From Massospora cicadina (Eukaryota; Entomophthoromycota; Entomophthoromycetes; Entomophthorales; Entomophthoraceae), in the NCBI GenBank assembly GCA_022478985.1, contig JAKSZP010009287.1, positions 62,001-126,000 on the forward strand: a DNA stretch of 64,000 nucleotides, given 5' to 3'. This document shows, in pieces, positions 1 through 11,886 of the stretch. Below the pieces are notes generated by a model, which was not told the DNA's origin, made no database searches, and saw only the letters and a list, made by a program, of their open reading frames with translations. Position 1 is the first letter of the stretch, and each line of letters opens with the position of its first letter. Position numbers and translations under genes: made by a program.

Positions 1-408
1 AGCGTCACATAGCACCAGCGAGCATAACCCTTGCTGGATTAGACAACTTTAATGAGTAAAAGGATTTGATACCTATAGGATGAGTAGGGACACAATGCTG
101 AGAGAACACCATGGCTTCATACAAATAAAAAATTTCACATCCTTCAGTATTGGACGCCTAATTAACGCCTAATTATTATATATCAACACAAGACTACAAT
201 GTGGTAGTCGCGCTATTGAGATCTGGGAAGTGGAGGTGCAATTCCAGAAGTCATCTCCATCAATTTTTTGTGCATATGATGTTTCCTGATCCTTTCTTCA
301 TTGGTTACTTCAAGGACAGGTTTAAATTGTAAAAGCTTGGGGAATGACTCTAGTGAGGCTCAATTTGGGAATAAAACCTTAATTTGCTCCTTGTCATGAA
401 TCCTGATA
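1..408 (-). repeat. 3' LTR of element A (cut by window start)
   Basis: Aligns along its length with 45,400-45,810; for example the stretch around 55-110 matches 45,445-45,515 and the stretch around 215-265 matches 45,615-45,665. The right edge is placed at 408, where homology ends next to a purine-rich run on the minus strand (409-425). Roughly the last 60 bp of the LTR lie before position 1. Confidence 0.7.
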
Positions 409-1700
409 ATGTTCCCTCGAGATCCTGTCATAGATAGGTATAGAACCATAGGAATACAGCCATGTACTTGGTTAACCACTGTCCCCTGATTGATGTAAGC
501 AACGGAGTATTTGGAGTTCACCTTATAAATGACCTTGTAGGGTCTGGACCATAGAGATTCAAGCTTAATATGCAACCTCCAAGTTGATGGTATTAAAAAA
601 AATTAGGCATCCTAATTGAAAAATGAATAAGGACGATGACCAACATCAAATCAGAATGGCACCCTTTCGGTGGTGGTGACAATTCACTGAGTGGGTAGGG
701 CTTGAAGCTGGACAATCTCATCGGCTAGCACCTCATGGTCAAATCAGGGTTCTAAGGTATGGAGGTATCAAGAAGGGGCTGAAAGCTACTTGGCAGCTGA
801 GAAGTACGTTCATATAGAGCTTCAAAGGGTGACATTTTTATAATTTGATGGTAGCTTATCAGGTAAGGGGAAAAAAGATGGTTAGTAAGTGGTTCCAGCG
901 CGTAGGATTGGAGGCGGCCATATTTTTCAAAATAGAAATGAGAGTTTTATCATCACCTTCCACAGCCCATTGAGTAAGGTATTATAGGGGGCGGTGAAAC
1001 TTAAGTTAGTCCCAAAAGTGAAGTTAGTCCTTTGACTACCTATGAGAAGAAATTTAGCCTAAATTTTAAAATTAGATTCTGCGGGCATCCATGCTAAATA
1101 AGATGGATTGGATAAGAAATAGGGCTGTGACTTTCACAGTGGCAGTGGGTAAGGAATTTTTTCACCTTATTTGGTCAAATGATCCACACCCAATATGATA
1201 TAATTATGGCTGTGTAGCCTAATGGGAAGAGGCCCACCACATCAATGCTGATGAGTTTAAAGGAATTTGACGGTGCCACGACTGAATGTTGGCACTAGGG
1301 GCTATCCTAATCTTAGGTTTGACAAGTCATACAAGCCTCTAAAACTTTCTGGATGGTCTCAACCATAAAAACCCCAATAAAAATTATTTTTAGCCATCTG
1401 AAAGCCTTTCTAAAGCACTGTGACCCACGATCAAGTGTCCTACAAGTATAACATCAGTTCAGGAAGAAGGACGGATATAAGGGAACCATCTATTGGTGGA
1501 TATATTGTACAGCATGCCTCTTTTTTGAGTGTCATAAGGAATTTTTTGTAGCTTAATTTGGACCTTAGGGGTTTCAACTCCCATCACTCAGGCCAGCTAA
1601 TTAGATCATACAGTCATCTTCTTCAGGGGTCAAGGAAGCCAGTACCGGCATCCTGATAGACCATCAGCATTATGAAAAATCAATCCTGCATGATGGACAG
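409..1700 (-). pseudogene. Element A integrase, decayed
   Basis: Minus-strand integrase remnant. Around 1,470-1,330 the H2C2 zinc-binding region is readable (GHSAL, then CMTCQ near 1,330). At about 1,250-1,200 the first catalytic Asp region reads SIDVVGLFPLG, as in Gypsy integrases. The C-terminal tail after the catalytic core is open at 575-360 and shows NQVHGC, the tail motif that the other elements here carry as NQVHMKFL or NQVHAKFL. Several stops and frame changes separate these blocks, so no product is expected. Confidence 0.7.
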
Positions 1701-1772
1701 TAGTAAAATCATAGCTCTTCAGCTTTGTGCCCATCTTGCTAACTGGATATCCGGGTCCTTCATCTGTTGCAG

Positions 1773-2949
1773 TCATTGAGGCGAAGAATGGTCAGTGGTG
1801 ATGGTGAAATGGGTGCAGTATAGGTAGGGCCAGTAATGCTTGATCACCAAAAATATAGGCAGGCACTCATGCTTGGTAACGCTATAAATTTGTTCAGACT
1901 TCCTTAGGGTCTTGCTAAAGTCAACCACTGGATGGTCGACATGAACTTTATTGTTATGAGCTAAGATAGCCCCAGCCGCGATGTCATTAACACCAGTGAA
2001 TAGCAAATTAGCAAGTTGAAATGAAGATGAACTAGAATCGATCATTACAAGGAGCAGTCCATAATGCATTAAACGCCTGTTTCTGTTCAGCCGCCACTCA
2101 ATATGTACATATTTTGTAGGAGGCATACCAGGCGTTCAGCTAAGTAGGCAAACTATGAGATGAAATGATGATAATAACCCACCATGTCAAGGTATACTTG
2201 AATATCCCTAAGGGTCTTTGAACGCAACATCTTCTTGATGGCAGCGACTTTATCTGAAATAAGTTAGGTTCCATATTTTGAGACTTTGTGACTAAAAATC
2301 CCATTATATATTGGAAGAAAGAGCACTTTAAAGGCTTATGCTTTATTGAGTCCCTTTGAAGATGATTAAAAACTTACTGGAGATGCTTTAAGTGGCTGTT
2401 GAAAGTTTGCAAAAAGACAGTGATTTCAAAGAGGTATATGTTGACACAGGAAAGCTTTACGTCCCTTAGGATCCTGTCAATGGCACGTTGAATGGTGTCG
2501 GGCATATTGCAAAGGCTTCAGTCATTCTCATGGGCATAAGTAACCCCTCATTTACTATGAGTGAGCATTTGGATCAATCTTCAGGTGCTATCTCTACTTT
2601 CCAGTACCTGATATCAAGATCCATCTCAGAAAATAATGAGAACCAGCAAGCAAGTGGAGAGAGTCATTGATCTAGGGAAAGGAGTGACTGTCCTTCTTGG
2701 TAATGGAGTTAAGTCATCAATAGTTCATCGCTACACAATGACTGCCATCTTTTTTCCAAAAAAAGAGAGGAGAGGCCCAAGGTCTATGGGAAGGCACCAA
2801 TAGCCCAGCTTCAAGTAGATGCTTGATCATTACAGCCACCCAAGCCCCTTCAACCTTATTTTCTGGTAGGGGTGAGACTGAAAGGGTTGAGTATATCCAG
2901 TCTCAACGTGGTGTAAAGCGCCATTCATTTCCTTAAAGTAGGTAGAGAT
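1773..2949 (-). pseudogene. Element A reverse transcriptase and RNase H, decayed
   Basis: RNase H is open at 2,126-1,773, with FTGVNDIAAGAIL (from the usual TDAS..AIGA), VTKHECL carrying the catalytic Glu, and TTDHSSPQ carrying the last Asp. Upstream on the minus strand the RT shows LLEAGLLVPSHRPWASPL near 2,800 and a thumb-side block CVNIYLFEIT near 2,440, where the catalytic YLDD has become YLFE. The RT leader (HHVETGYTQPF) runs up to 2,949 and stops abruptly at the left edge of element B; it continues at 9,744. Multiple stops make it a pseudogene. Confidence 0.8.
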
Positions 2950-3525
2950 TGTTAGGAAATAAACAAGATTATTCTTTTCTAGTGTTCTGATACCAGTAAA
3001 TTGGTTGGGGATGATTCCCATTAATCTTACTAGTATTGAGGGCTGTGAGCATCCAATTGAGGGAGCTCCAAGTTAGTATCAAAGTTTAATTCAATGATTA
3101 AGACTTCCTTTTTTTCAGAGATGATACCTGATAGCTTACACGCTCGAGGGCAGGATCGCCTAGCCTGAGAAATTAAGTTAAAGGAAGTTCTGATCAATGG
3201 CATGCCGAATCTGAAGATCAATGATTGCAAAGCTATTCTCTGGAAACAATGCTGATAATTCTAGTGGAAAGGCACAAGATGCCAAAATACTATATATGTA
3301 TTGGAGTATTTCCCCTCTATAGATATTTTGTTCTCAGTATACTAGCTTTTACTAGTAATTATTTTTTGTTGGTTAAGGTCATAAATGCTTAGATTATATA
3401 GTGAAAAATAATCAATTGTAAGCTGAATTATTATAGGCTCAGATTTGTGATCCCTATCATCTTACGAGAAAATTATATTAATTAGTAATACCCTTGCAAA
3501 CCTGTGCAATGACCACTTTTCAACA
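2950..3525 (+). repeat. 5' LTR of element B
   Basis: 576 bp, paired with 9,162-9,738. Shared blocks include AAAGCTATTCTCTGG, GATGCCAAAATACTAT and TACTAGCTTTTACTAGTAA. It ends with CAACA directly before the PBS. Confidence 0.85.
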
Positions 3526-3546
3526 AGTGGTACACACTACAGGGGG
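3526..3546 (+). other. Primer-binding site of element B
   Basis: Directly after the LTR end, AGTGGTACACACTACAGGGG. It contains TGG, the complement of a tRNA CCA end, and matches the PBS of A, C, D and F at most positions. Confidence 0.65.
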
Positions 3547-3699
3547 GTTCTGGGCTAACTTTGTCCATAAGTTATTGAGTTAAGAAATAAGCAGAGAACC
3601 AGAGTGCAAAAAGGGGTTTGGCCAAGTGGAGGTTGAAGCGTGATGAACTTCCAAAGTTGCAGACCTAGAATATTTGGGAATAGAATCATCTGTGAAGAT

Positions 3700-5110
3700 G
3701 TATGAGTCTAACCAATATCTCATAAAGCACCATAAAGATGTTAGAAGAAGTCGTGAAGCTATAATTTTTTAGCCATCAACATGAAAACCCACAATTAAGC
3801 TGAGGTTAAGGGAATCTGGACCATGTTGTCAGGGCTTGAAGTTACAGCTTTGTATTTCATATCTCAGAAGCAAGGAGAGGAATTAACAGGCCGAGTTGCC
3901 ACAATTGAGAATAATATGATGAAGCAGGGCTCAGACATGATTGAGGCGCAGGATCAAGCCATACTGTTAGTAAAAATAGTGGACAATAATACTGACCAAA
4001 TTTGTAAGCTACCCAAGGAATTGTAGGAACAGCACAGAAGTACCTAAAATTTAAGGCATGGAAGTCTGTATGCAAGAAGTGGGAAAAACAATCGCTGATC
4101 AGCTATTCACGCTGGAAGGGATACTGGATGTGGTCATGAGGGTTCCAAAAGCGGATCTGTTTTCTCAAGAAAAGCTACTCATCTAGGATGACAGTTCCAC
4201 TCAATCTAGTTGAGGTACATTATGAAAGGTGAAGGAAACCCCAGCAGCTTACCCCCATATGGCGCTCTTCCTCTTCCATGAAAACCATTGGTTGGCGGTC
4301 AAAAAATTGTGAGAAAATCCATTAAAGCCCTGAATTTTAGACTTCTCCAAAATTACTATAGTTTCAGAGAAACAATATCATGGCATCCTTCAAGTTGTTT
4401 GAGATTCCCATTGTGGGGTGCGTGGATCACTAAAAGGCAGTTACTATTGTAAACTGCCTCAACTCGGCAAGCCAGAATACTATGCCCCATCTAGCCGCCA
4501 GCAAATGGACTTATGCAAAAGTGAAGGTAGCAATTATAGGGAGTTTGGCAGTTTGGAGCACTTTTATAACTGGAATAAGAAGAGCCTTAGAAATCAGTTC
4601 TAAAAAGATAAGTCTATTAAAGCCTTTACCAGTCACTTCTATCAGGAAGCACAGATACTTATTGGTGTGGGAGCATTATTATAATTTCGACGTCTGGAAT
4701 GCCATGAAGTTGGTGCTGCAAGAATACAAAGAGCTCAACTGGGTATTGATCCCCGCGCTTACTGCAGTTACAAAAACAGCTCAAATGGTTGAATTCTTGC
4801 ATGTTTATGGGGCTATCATTAGTTGCCCCAACAAGAGCTTTTGCAACGTCATCTCTGCTTTTAAGGGTTATGAGGGATATGCCCCCAATAAAGAATGAGT
4901 GGGGGCTTATTCTGAATGTCAATTAAGTTCCTTTGGAAACTCTACAAGAGCATCATGTGGAATTAGGTCTTCTGCTACAAGTGCGGAAAATATGGCCATA
5001 TCTCACAGTTCTGCGGCACTAATTCTGACAAACTTAACTTGATTGTCCTTAACAATGAATAACTATCCTTCTCAGGAAAAGATTGGGCGGAGTAGATGCG
5101 GAACAGTCTA
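3700..5110 (+). pseudogene. Element B Gag, decayed, with intact CCHC knuckle
   Basis: The N-terminal part (3,823-4,026 open) is charged and heptad-like, consistent with a coiled coil, as in the Gag of C, E and F. The middle part (4,482-4,898 open) is capsid-like, with Trp-rich helices. A perfect zinc knuckle C-x2-C-x4-H-x4-C (CYKCGKYGHISQFC) lies at 4,973-5,014. The AEQST-like tail after it is frame-broken. Gag would package the RNA in cytoplasmic particles; this copy has several stops and cannot. Confidence 0.7.
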
Positions 5111-5379
5111 CCTCCGCCTTCACGCATGTTCCCCTAACCATGTTTTTGCAGTTGCCCGCTTGCAAGCAAGGGCCTAAGAGCAAAATGATCTAAAAGTGGC
5201 GTGACCCAATCTGAATAAGCTATAAGCCCTGACAATGCAGATAGAAACTGATAGTCCTTTGAACTATGTTATTGTTTTGATCCCCATGGCTACCATCAAG
5301 GAACAATTCACTGAGATAGCCAAACAGCTTTCACAATTCTTTTAATTTTCCAAATTATGCTGCCATTTATAGAGTAAAC

Positions 5380-5760
5380 TATATTTCTTCATATTCTCAT
5401 TGCTTTTGATGATATTTTGGTGAATCAAGTTATAATTTGAGCCATCATTGATAGTGTGGCTCTAACCAATACTATTTCTACCAAATTCGCGAAGAGGTTA
5501 AGGCTTGCCCCTGACGTAAATCATAATAAGGCTTACAGGATGGTGAGCCTACATACCACTATAACTTAAGGTGCCTATAGTGCCTTGTCTAACAATTCAG
5601 TATCCTTCTTGTGACCACCTCAGCCATATTTCTTTTCAACCAGAATTATAAAATATTAATCAGCATCAACTTTATAATAGCATAGTGTCCAGTGTGATTT
5701 CAAAACAATACTCTCAAAATTTTGGGACAAACTTTGCCGTTGTTCAACACTGAAGAGAGG
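5380..5760 (+). pseudogene. Element B aspartic protease, decayed
   Basis: Readable as AIIDSVALTNTISTKFA near 5,439. The active-site triad D-S/T-G is D-S-V here, so the Gly is lost. Downstream text (GAYSAL near 5,570) matches the flap-side block of the protease in C (GAYSVLPLQF) and D (GAYSLF). It would have cut the Gag-Pol polyprotein. Confidence 0.6.
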
Positions 5761-5899
5761 AACCATCACCAAACAAAAAGAACAACTACATTAGTTAGTT
5801 CTATGCATATGGGATCGTTCCCATATAATATGAGCAGGTTGGCAAACGTTCCTGGATGCCACTGGCCCAAGTTGAAGAAAGTTTGGGGATCCCTTTAAG

Positions 5900-6180
5900 G
5901 GCTCAAACGCTGACAGTTGTAAAGTACAAGGAACAGTGCATCATTAGGAATGGCCTTACCTTAGATATTCCCAACTATCTGTATGGTGAACTATATGCAC
6001 CCTGGGAAAAAGTCTGAATTGGGCCCTACGTAGAACCTGAGATTAATCCCTAGATATGGCGAAGTTATGGTATTTGTCGCCAACCTCCTGTATAGGCCAT
6101 TACATATAGAAAAAATCCAAGTAGAGGCCTTTGTTTATTTAGTCCCTATCACAGAGCTTTTATTACTTTCACGCCTTTGG
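5900..6180 (+). pseudogene. Element B dUTPase-like domain, decayed
   Basis: Between protease and RT. Readable blocks are LTLDIPNYLYGELYAPWE (about 5,960-6,010) and, after a frame break, EVMVFVANLLYRPLHI (about 6,065-6,110), then VYLVPI. These follow the trimeric dUTPase pattern (a VP/IP-x-GLYG strand, then G-E-V-x-V-x-x-x-N, then a hydrophobic motif-4 strand ending in PI). The catalytic Asp of motif 3 is not visible. Function as an enzyme is unlikely; the fold assignment rests on agreement among six elements. Confidence 0.55.
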
Positions 6181-6254
6181 TAAGCTGAATGAGATATGGT
6201 TACCTGATGAGCCTGAATCACCAGCAATCCTCATTTTATTATATTGGGACAAAC

Positions 6255-7235
6255 CGATGGGGATCTCAGAAGAACAAAAGGATCACATCCTTAAATTATT
6301 CAAACAATATTCACAGGTGTTTGCACAATATGATTATGATCTGGGATGCGACAAATATATAGTTTTCAAGGTCAACGTTGGAGATCAACTGCCAATTTGT
6401 ATGTGACCCATTTGTCATTTGCAAGAGAGTGAGGTGATAGTTGTCAATGAAGTTACTAAGCTACTTGACCATGGGTTTCTGGTTCCATCCTTAAGCTCTT
6501 GAGCCAGTCCAATTATAATTGTAAAAAGGAAGGGCGGATCCAAGGGTCGTTATATACTATTATTAGTTGAATTAAATAACAAAAAGGACTCCTACTCACT
6601 TCCGTGAATCAATGATGCTCTTAATTGCTTAGGTGGTCTCAGTTCCTTTTGGCAATGGAACTCATATACAGGTACTTGCAAAGAGACCTTCCTATGGAAG
6701 ACCAGAAAGAATGGCGCGATTATTGCTAGCAATGGCATATATCAGTCAATGCAAAATCCCAAGGTCTTTGTAATGCGCCGGTGACAATCCATTGAGCTAT
6801 GGATACCATGTTAGACGTTTTGAAGTTGACATGTGTTCTCGTCTACCTAGACAACATCAATGCAGTTATTCGCACCTTCATGGATCACCTTGAGCATTTA
6901 GAAGAGGTCTTCAAAGAACTAGCTAAGGAATATCTGAAAATAAAGCCTCAGAAATGCCATTTTTCTAAAAATGAAATAGAATATATGTGGTTCATTAACA
7001 ATGATAATGGGCTATGCCCTCAAAAATTTAAGGTTGATAATATTTGGCCATGTCCAAACCAAAGAAAGTTTTCAATTCGCAGGTATTTTTAGGGATCGTC
7101 AGCTATTATTGCCAATTCATTAAGAGTGTTACTGATATTGATGAACCTTTTTTCATTTGTTAAAAGGATCCCAAGAAGGGATTTGTATGGAATAAGGAAG
7201 CCCAGGACTCGTTTGACAAACTAAGGATGTATCTG
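6255..7235 (+). pseudogene. Element B reverse transcriptase, decayed
   Basis: The leader begins GISEEQKDHILKLF near 6,268, then DLGCDK and VNVGDQLP. The palm follows: SPIIIVKRKGGSKGRYIL near 6,505 and KKDSYSLP near 6,580. The catalytic box at about 6,840-6,860 reads VYLDNIN, so the second Asp of YLDD is Asn. The thumb reads LKIKPQKCHFSKNEIEYM near 6,935. Several stops are present. Confidence 0.8.
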
Positions 7236-7259
7236 ATGACAGAACCAGTATTGTGGTAT

Positions 7260-7680
7260 CCAAAGTTTAACTGACCTTTCATATTTTAACTGATGCATTC
7301 TTAATGGCAATTGGTGCCATGTTGAGTCTTGAGGACGAATTTGGCAAAGAACACCCAGTAGCATATGCGAGCTGTACTCTGACTAAGAAGGAGTGCAACT
7401 ATACTGCAACTGAGCAGGAATGCCTTGCAGTAGTATACACCTGTAAAAGTTTTAGATTTATTTAATGTGCTTACTTTACTGTGGTGACTGATCACTACTC
7501 ACTGTGATGGCTGCATAACCTCAAAGAGCCTTAAGAAAAGTTGTCCCAATGGACTCTCAAGTTGCAAAAATATGACTACAAAAACATACATTAAGTGAGG
7601 CCAATGCATCAAGATGCCAATGGCTGTTGCATTTACCCTCCATTTTTAGCCTTGCAAAATGAAGTTGATGCCTTGTTTGA
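7260..7680 (+). pseudogene. Element B RNase H, decayed
   Basis: Readable in one plus-strand frame: ILTDAFLMAIGAMLSLED near 7,275 (first catalytic Asp), HPVAYASCTL, EQECLAVVYTCKSF near 7,405 (catalytic Glu) and VVTDHYSL near 7,480 (last Asp). All three catalytic acids survive although stops interrupt the frame. It would have removed the RNA strand from the RNA:DNA hybrid. Confidence 0.8.
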
Positions 7681-7689
7681 GAAGATGCT

Positions 7690-8900
7690 CAGCGGGGATA
7701 CCAGAGACCATTCCACCTGAAATTCAGCAGGCCCTCACCAAAGCAATGGAGAGTATGAGGTTTATCAAAAAGCAATAATTAAAATTTATCAGGTTAAAAT
7801 CCATATTATATCCAAAACCCTCTGAGCGCGCTGTTATTATTACCAGGGCTCATAAAGTAACCAGCCCTGGGCTTATGGAAGACTCTGGAACAGTTTTAAT
7901 GGGAGTAATAATAGGAATTCAGTAACTTTGACATCGCCAAACGCTTTAGTTGTTGCGCCATGTGTCAGGCGCACAAGCTCTTCAAGAAAGCTACAACATT
8001 TTAGCTTATTGAACATGTGTTCGCGTGGCATATTGTATCCATTAACGTTGTAAAGCCTTTGACCCTGAGTACTGAGAAAGACCAATATGTCCTTGTAATA
8101 ATTGTCACCAAACTCGTTTAATATAAACTTGGCTATCGCTAAGAAGATGTCATCAGTACTAACAAGTCTATGATAGAGCATTACTTTATCAGCCTGGCTG
8201 CCATCAGGTTATCTTAACAGACAATAACAGCAAATTTATTACTCATATCAATTTTAAATTAATTGAGCCATTGGGAATTCAGGGAGTACTTATGACGCCC
8301 TATCATCTTGAGACCAATGGGATGGTTGGACGAGTAAATGGGACTCTGGCTGCTACTTTAAAGAAGCTTGTTCTGAGAATCTTCCAGCTAGGTAACATAT
8401 TTGTTGGCGGTGAATTTTTCCTATAACTTCAATTACTATTTATCAACAGGAGAATACCCTTTGAATTGCTTTATGGCCCTCAGGCTGGGTTGCAACTGAT
8501 TTTATATTCTGCTATTGAGACAAGTTTGGTGATGACACCTATTCAATATCTGGAGGACTTGATGAAAGTCCTGATTAGGTTACAATCCTCAACCTATGCT
8601 AACACTCATAAACGGAAACCCAAAGCAAAGAAATATGGGGATATAAAATAGCCAGCTCTCCTGACTTTAGTAATCGTTAATTGTGTTATATATTGTGATA
8701 CTCATGATTTCTGGCGCTAAAACAATATTGATCAGTTCTAGGTTGGTACCTAAAAAGTCAGCGATAAGTCATCCTTGAATGACTATACAATTAAGGGCCT
8801 CTCTGATGGTTTTATTTGTGAATTGAGTGTATGCTAAATTCTTACAAGCATGCCAATAAACAATTGAAGAGCCATAATTATTTTGCTAGTATAATAACCA
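7690..8900 (+). pseudogene. Element B integrase, decayed
   Basis: Remnants run from the HAH/CQAHK zinc region (7,840-7,980) through SINVVKPLTLSTEKDQYVLV at 8,036-8,095, where the first catalytic Asp reads Asn. Next come ILTDNNSKF near 8,215, TPYHLETNGMVGRVNGTL near 8,293 and the core end PFELLYGPQAG near 8,457. The tail shows YAKFLQAC near 8,830. Frame changes and stops are frequent. Confidence 0.75.
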
Positions 8901-9161
8901 GGTTAATAATATTTTTATATTTTGTTCAGTGATTTTGTGGAATGGCTTTAAGCCGCTCATTACTCAGCAATAATTGTAATCAGTCTTTTGCATTACTTTG
9001 TTATTTTTTTCCTTAAACTAGTGTTGTTAATAAATACTATTTTTTATGTTTGTCAAAAATCGCCGCCATAGGGTTTTGGCCACTTCTAGGCCATGGGAGA
9101 TTAAAAAAGGTAATTAAATCCGGTATACATGTTGGAAGAGGTAATATAATTAGTGTAGATG
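8901..9161 (+). other. 3' untranslated end of element B
   Basis: AT-rich stretch between the integrase tail and the 3' LTR. I see no further coding signal in it. Confidence 0.5.
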
Positions 9162-9738
9162 TGTTAGAAAAACTAACCATATTATGATTTTAATGTGTTA
9201 CAATACCAGCGGATTAGTTGGGGATGAAACCTGATATAATTTACTAATATTTATGATCATAGGCTTCCAAGGGAGGGAGCTAAGAGTCAATATCTAAGAC
9301 TAATTCAATGATTAAGACTTTCTTATTTATTTGGATGATACCCAATAGTTTACCACCTAAAATCAGGATCTCCTAGCAGTAGAAATTAAGTCAAAAGAAG
9401 TTCTGAACAATGGAATTCTGAAGCTGCAGGTTGATGAGTGCAAAGCTATTCTCTGGCAATGAATGACGATGATTCTAATGGAAGGGCACTAAGATGCCAA
9501 AATACTATGTATATGGGATTAATTCCCTAATAAAGATATCTTGTCCTTGGTATACTAGCTTTTACTAGTAAATTGGTTTTTAGTTGACTTTAGGACAACA
9601 GTGCATAGATATTATATTGAACAATGATCAAGTGTTAACTGAACCATTATTGTTTAGATTTGTGTCCCTGTCATCATAAAGGAAAATTGTTTAATTAGCA
9701 ATACCCTCACGAACCTGTGCAGTGATTACTTTCCAACA
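9162..9738 (+). repeat. 3' LTR of element B
   Basis: 577 bp, TGTTAG to CAACA, pairing with 2,950-3,525. It is followed by the 5-bp target duplication GAGGT. No clean polypurine tract is left upstream; the purine run at 9,135-9,143 is the best candidate. Confidence 0.85.
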
Positions 9739-9743
9739 GAGGT

Positions 9744-10260
9744 TTAGAAAAAAGTCAGAGTATTTTTCCAATAATTTCTTAACTTGACTTAGTTGTTTAT
9801 GGTGAGCTCTTGCCTAATGAAGGTGTCAATTAGAGCTACCAAAGGGGTGTTTCTAACCTAAGATCCCTTAGACTCCTAAAGCTACGGATGTCATTGAAGG
9901 CTTCTTCAGGAAGGAGTCGAATACAAGTGGCTGGAGTATTAAACCTCACTGTCCTAGGTTTGCTAGTGAGGTTAGCCAGCAGCACCAATATGTATCCAGT
10001 TTTAGGTAGGATTATAAATTACTGACAAGTCAAGATCTCCTTGATGGATGGATTATCCCTGCCTCATTTTTCCAGCAATTGTCCCAGGGATATTTATTAT
10101 GTACTCAGGTATTGAAAAGACCTGGGACTTTGGTGGTATATTAGTTGGCCTATCCAAGTAGATAGGTATGCCCTCTTGACCATCTACCTCAGGTAGTTAT
10201 CCATACTTGAGAAACTCTTACATGATATTTGAGCCCGTTGATCTGACTTTGGGTTTCCAA
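9744..10260 (-). pseudogene. Element A dUTPase-like domain and RT leader, decayed
   Basis: On the minus strand near 9,990-9,860 the text reads GYILVLLANLTSKPRTV, then ATCIRLLPEEAF. This matches the dUTPase-like block in D (INILLGNLTLKDLVI, then AIGRALLMPIED) residue for residue in spacing. It continues toward the RT leader, which is cut at 9,743 by element B and resumes at 2,949. That continuity is the main evidence that both pieces are one element. Confidence 0.6.
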
Positions 10261-10289
10261 CAGCAATCCTGAGCTTAAACCTCTATCTT

Positions 10290-10660
10290 GGCGCCATGGG
10301 AGTCTCAAAGACCAATGGGGCCCTATGTCCTAAAAGGAATAAGAATCCTTCATCTTAGTGCATAATGGTACAATAGTCCAAGAGAACTTTGAGTCCCAAG
10401 GAATAGTTTGTAACTCAGGTTGCATAATGCAAAAGTTGAGGTATTCACTAAAAGCTTGATAAAGTGAATGGGCAGCGAGGAATAGGCCCCAATGGACCAA
10501 TTTCATTGTGGTCCAGGTGTGCCATATTCTATGTAGTGCATCAAGTCGGTAGCAACTATGATGTGTGTCAGATTCTGGTGGTTGACTCAAAAATAAACCC
10601 TTTGACAACCATCAGATTGGGCCAAGTATCATCCCAATGCTCGTGCTAATACCTAAATTC
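10290..10660 (-). pseudogene. Element A aspartic protease, decayed
   Basis: Minus-strand text YGTPGPQ near 10,510, then SIGAYSSLPIHF near 10,485 and NLSYKLFLGTQSSLG near 10,410. The same blocks in C are YGTAGMH, SEGAYSVLPLQF and NNNYDMLISAAF, and in D they are IGAYSLF and NKTYDLLIGTQF. The D-S/T-G site itself is not readable. Confidence 0.55.
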
Positions 10661-11886
10661 TCACCTCAAAGCCTATTGCAACTACATGGCTCAGGCTGAA
10701 TATCTCAATATCAATTCAATCAAGTATTTTTATCAAAAAGCTCAGACAAAATACACCCGCACATAATGGCCATTTATCTCTGCACCAAATCTAGAAATTG
10801 GTTCCAATTATCAGTAAAAATGTCTAACAACTGGTATAAAAAATTGTTTGGGACTGACCCAAAGCTAATGTTCAAAAAGTCCCAAGGACTCAGAAAAATG
10901 ATAACGTAATCAATTTCCCGCTTAGGGCGAAATTGTATGTCAATCTGTGTAATTGGCATGATAGCATTTGCACATGGACCGCCCAAAGGGAGTACCTAAT
11001 GCTATTGAGAGAGGCCTGCCAACGTCCTGATTAGGGGTACGTCATCTACTTTAATCAATGCAAGAATTTCACAGAAGGTTTATTTCGTCAGCAGTATGAT
11101 GAAACTCAAATCAGGAAGATCCTAGGACAATTTTGCATGTTTTTATCACCATTTTTATACCTGAAGTCCTCACAATTTTAAGAGTATTTTGCCACTAATA
11201 AACTTAAGAAAAGGTCTCAGTTGTAGCAGTTCAATGGCCAAACTGAGATGATAAAATATCTGTTGAAATTGAGTGCTCAAATGTGGCCAGGAGAAGCTCT
11301 AGAGGTATAAGTACTGGCGCCTAGCCTAATGAAAGATCATCTAATAAATAGCTTATAATAAAAGTTATATTTATTTTATCCTTTTCCTGGTCTTTATCTG
11401 AATCCTAACCTTGGATTAATGTCAAAAAGATGGAAACGCTAATTCCACAGCTTATATTAAAGCCTGCATCAGAAGAAGTTCCTGAATACAAAGGGAAAAT
11501 TACGCCCAAAATTGGCCAGAAGAGTTGGGGCAATTGTAATAAGCCTAGTGAATTTCTGAATGGTCTGAATACTGTAAGCCACTGGTAAAATCAAGGATTA
11601 TTCAACAAATCTTAGTCCTGATTACACGGGCAAAATTATATTAAACAAGTGAGATATCCTCGGAACTTCACAATGTGTTTCTCAATTTAGATGAAATGGC
11701 ATTCATGAAGAACCATTGTCAACAATTGCGAGGATAGGGATATTATGAACTCAAACAGCACATTTGTAACTAAACTCCAAAACTGAGGAGGCAGAGAGAG
11801 AAATGCAGGAGATTCATCAGAAGAAGAGTAAGCAGTAATGGATTCTTTATATTGATGGGTATCAAATCATCTTCTAATATAACAGC
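10661..11886 (-). pseudogene. Presumed C-terminal Gag region of element A, not clearly readable
   Basis: By position this lies between the protease of A and the left edge of element F, so it should encode the C-terminal half of Gag on the minus strand. I cannot find the zinc knuckle. Parts read better on the plus strand: about 11,050-11,330 is nearly open with text such as QQYDETQIRKILGQF. It may therefore hold a further unrecognised insert. Orientation and identity are uncertain. Confidence 0.3.

Larger units (their letters stand above)
2950..9738 (+). mobile_element. Element B: Ty3/Gypsy LTR retrotransposon nested in A
   Basis: Bounded by LTRs 2,950-3,525 and 9,162-9,738, which start TGTTAG and end CAACA. 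The flanking 5-bp duplications are GAGAT (2,945-2,949) and GAGGT (9,739-9,743), differing by one transition. The insertion splits the RT leader of A, which resumes on the other side. Order inside: PBS, Gag, protease, dUTPase-like, RT, RNase H, integrase. LTR divergence is clear but smaller than in A, which fits insertion after A. Confidence 0.85.

Noticed and set aside
3030..3230. 66-codon minus frame read as protease or linker of A
   Set aside because: It lies inside the 5' LTR of element B and recurs in the 3' LTR; not coding for A.
9090..9161. Possible second copy of the RT leader of A upstream of the 3' LTR of B
   Set aside because: Loose resemblance to 2,870-2,949 only; the LTR edges at 2,950 and 9,162 with matching target duplications explain the real homology.
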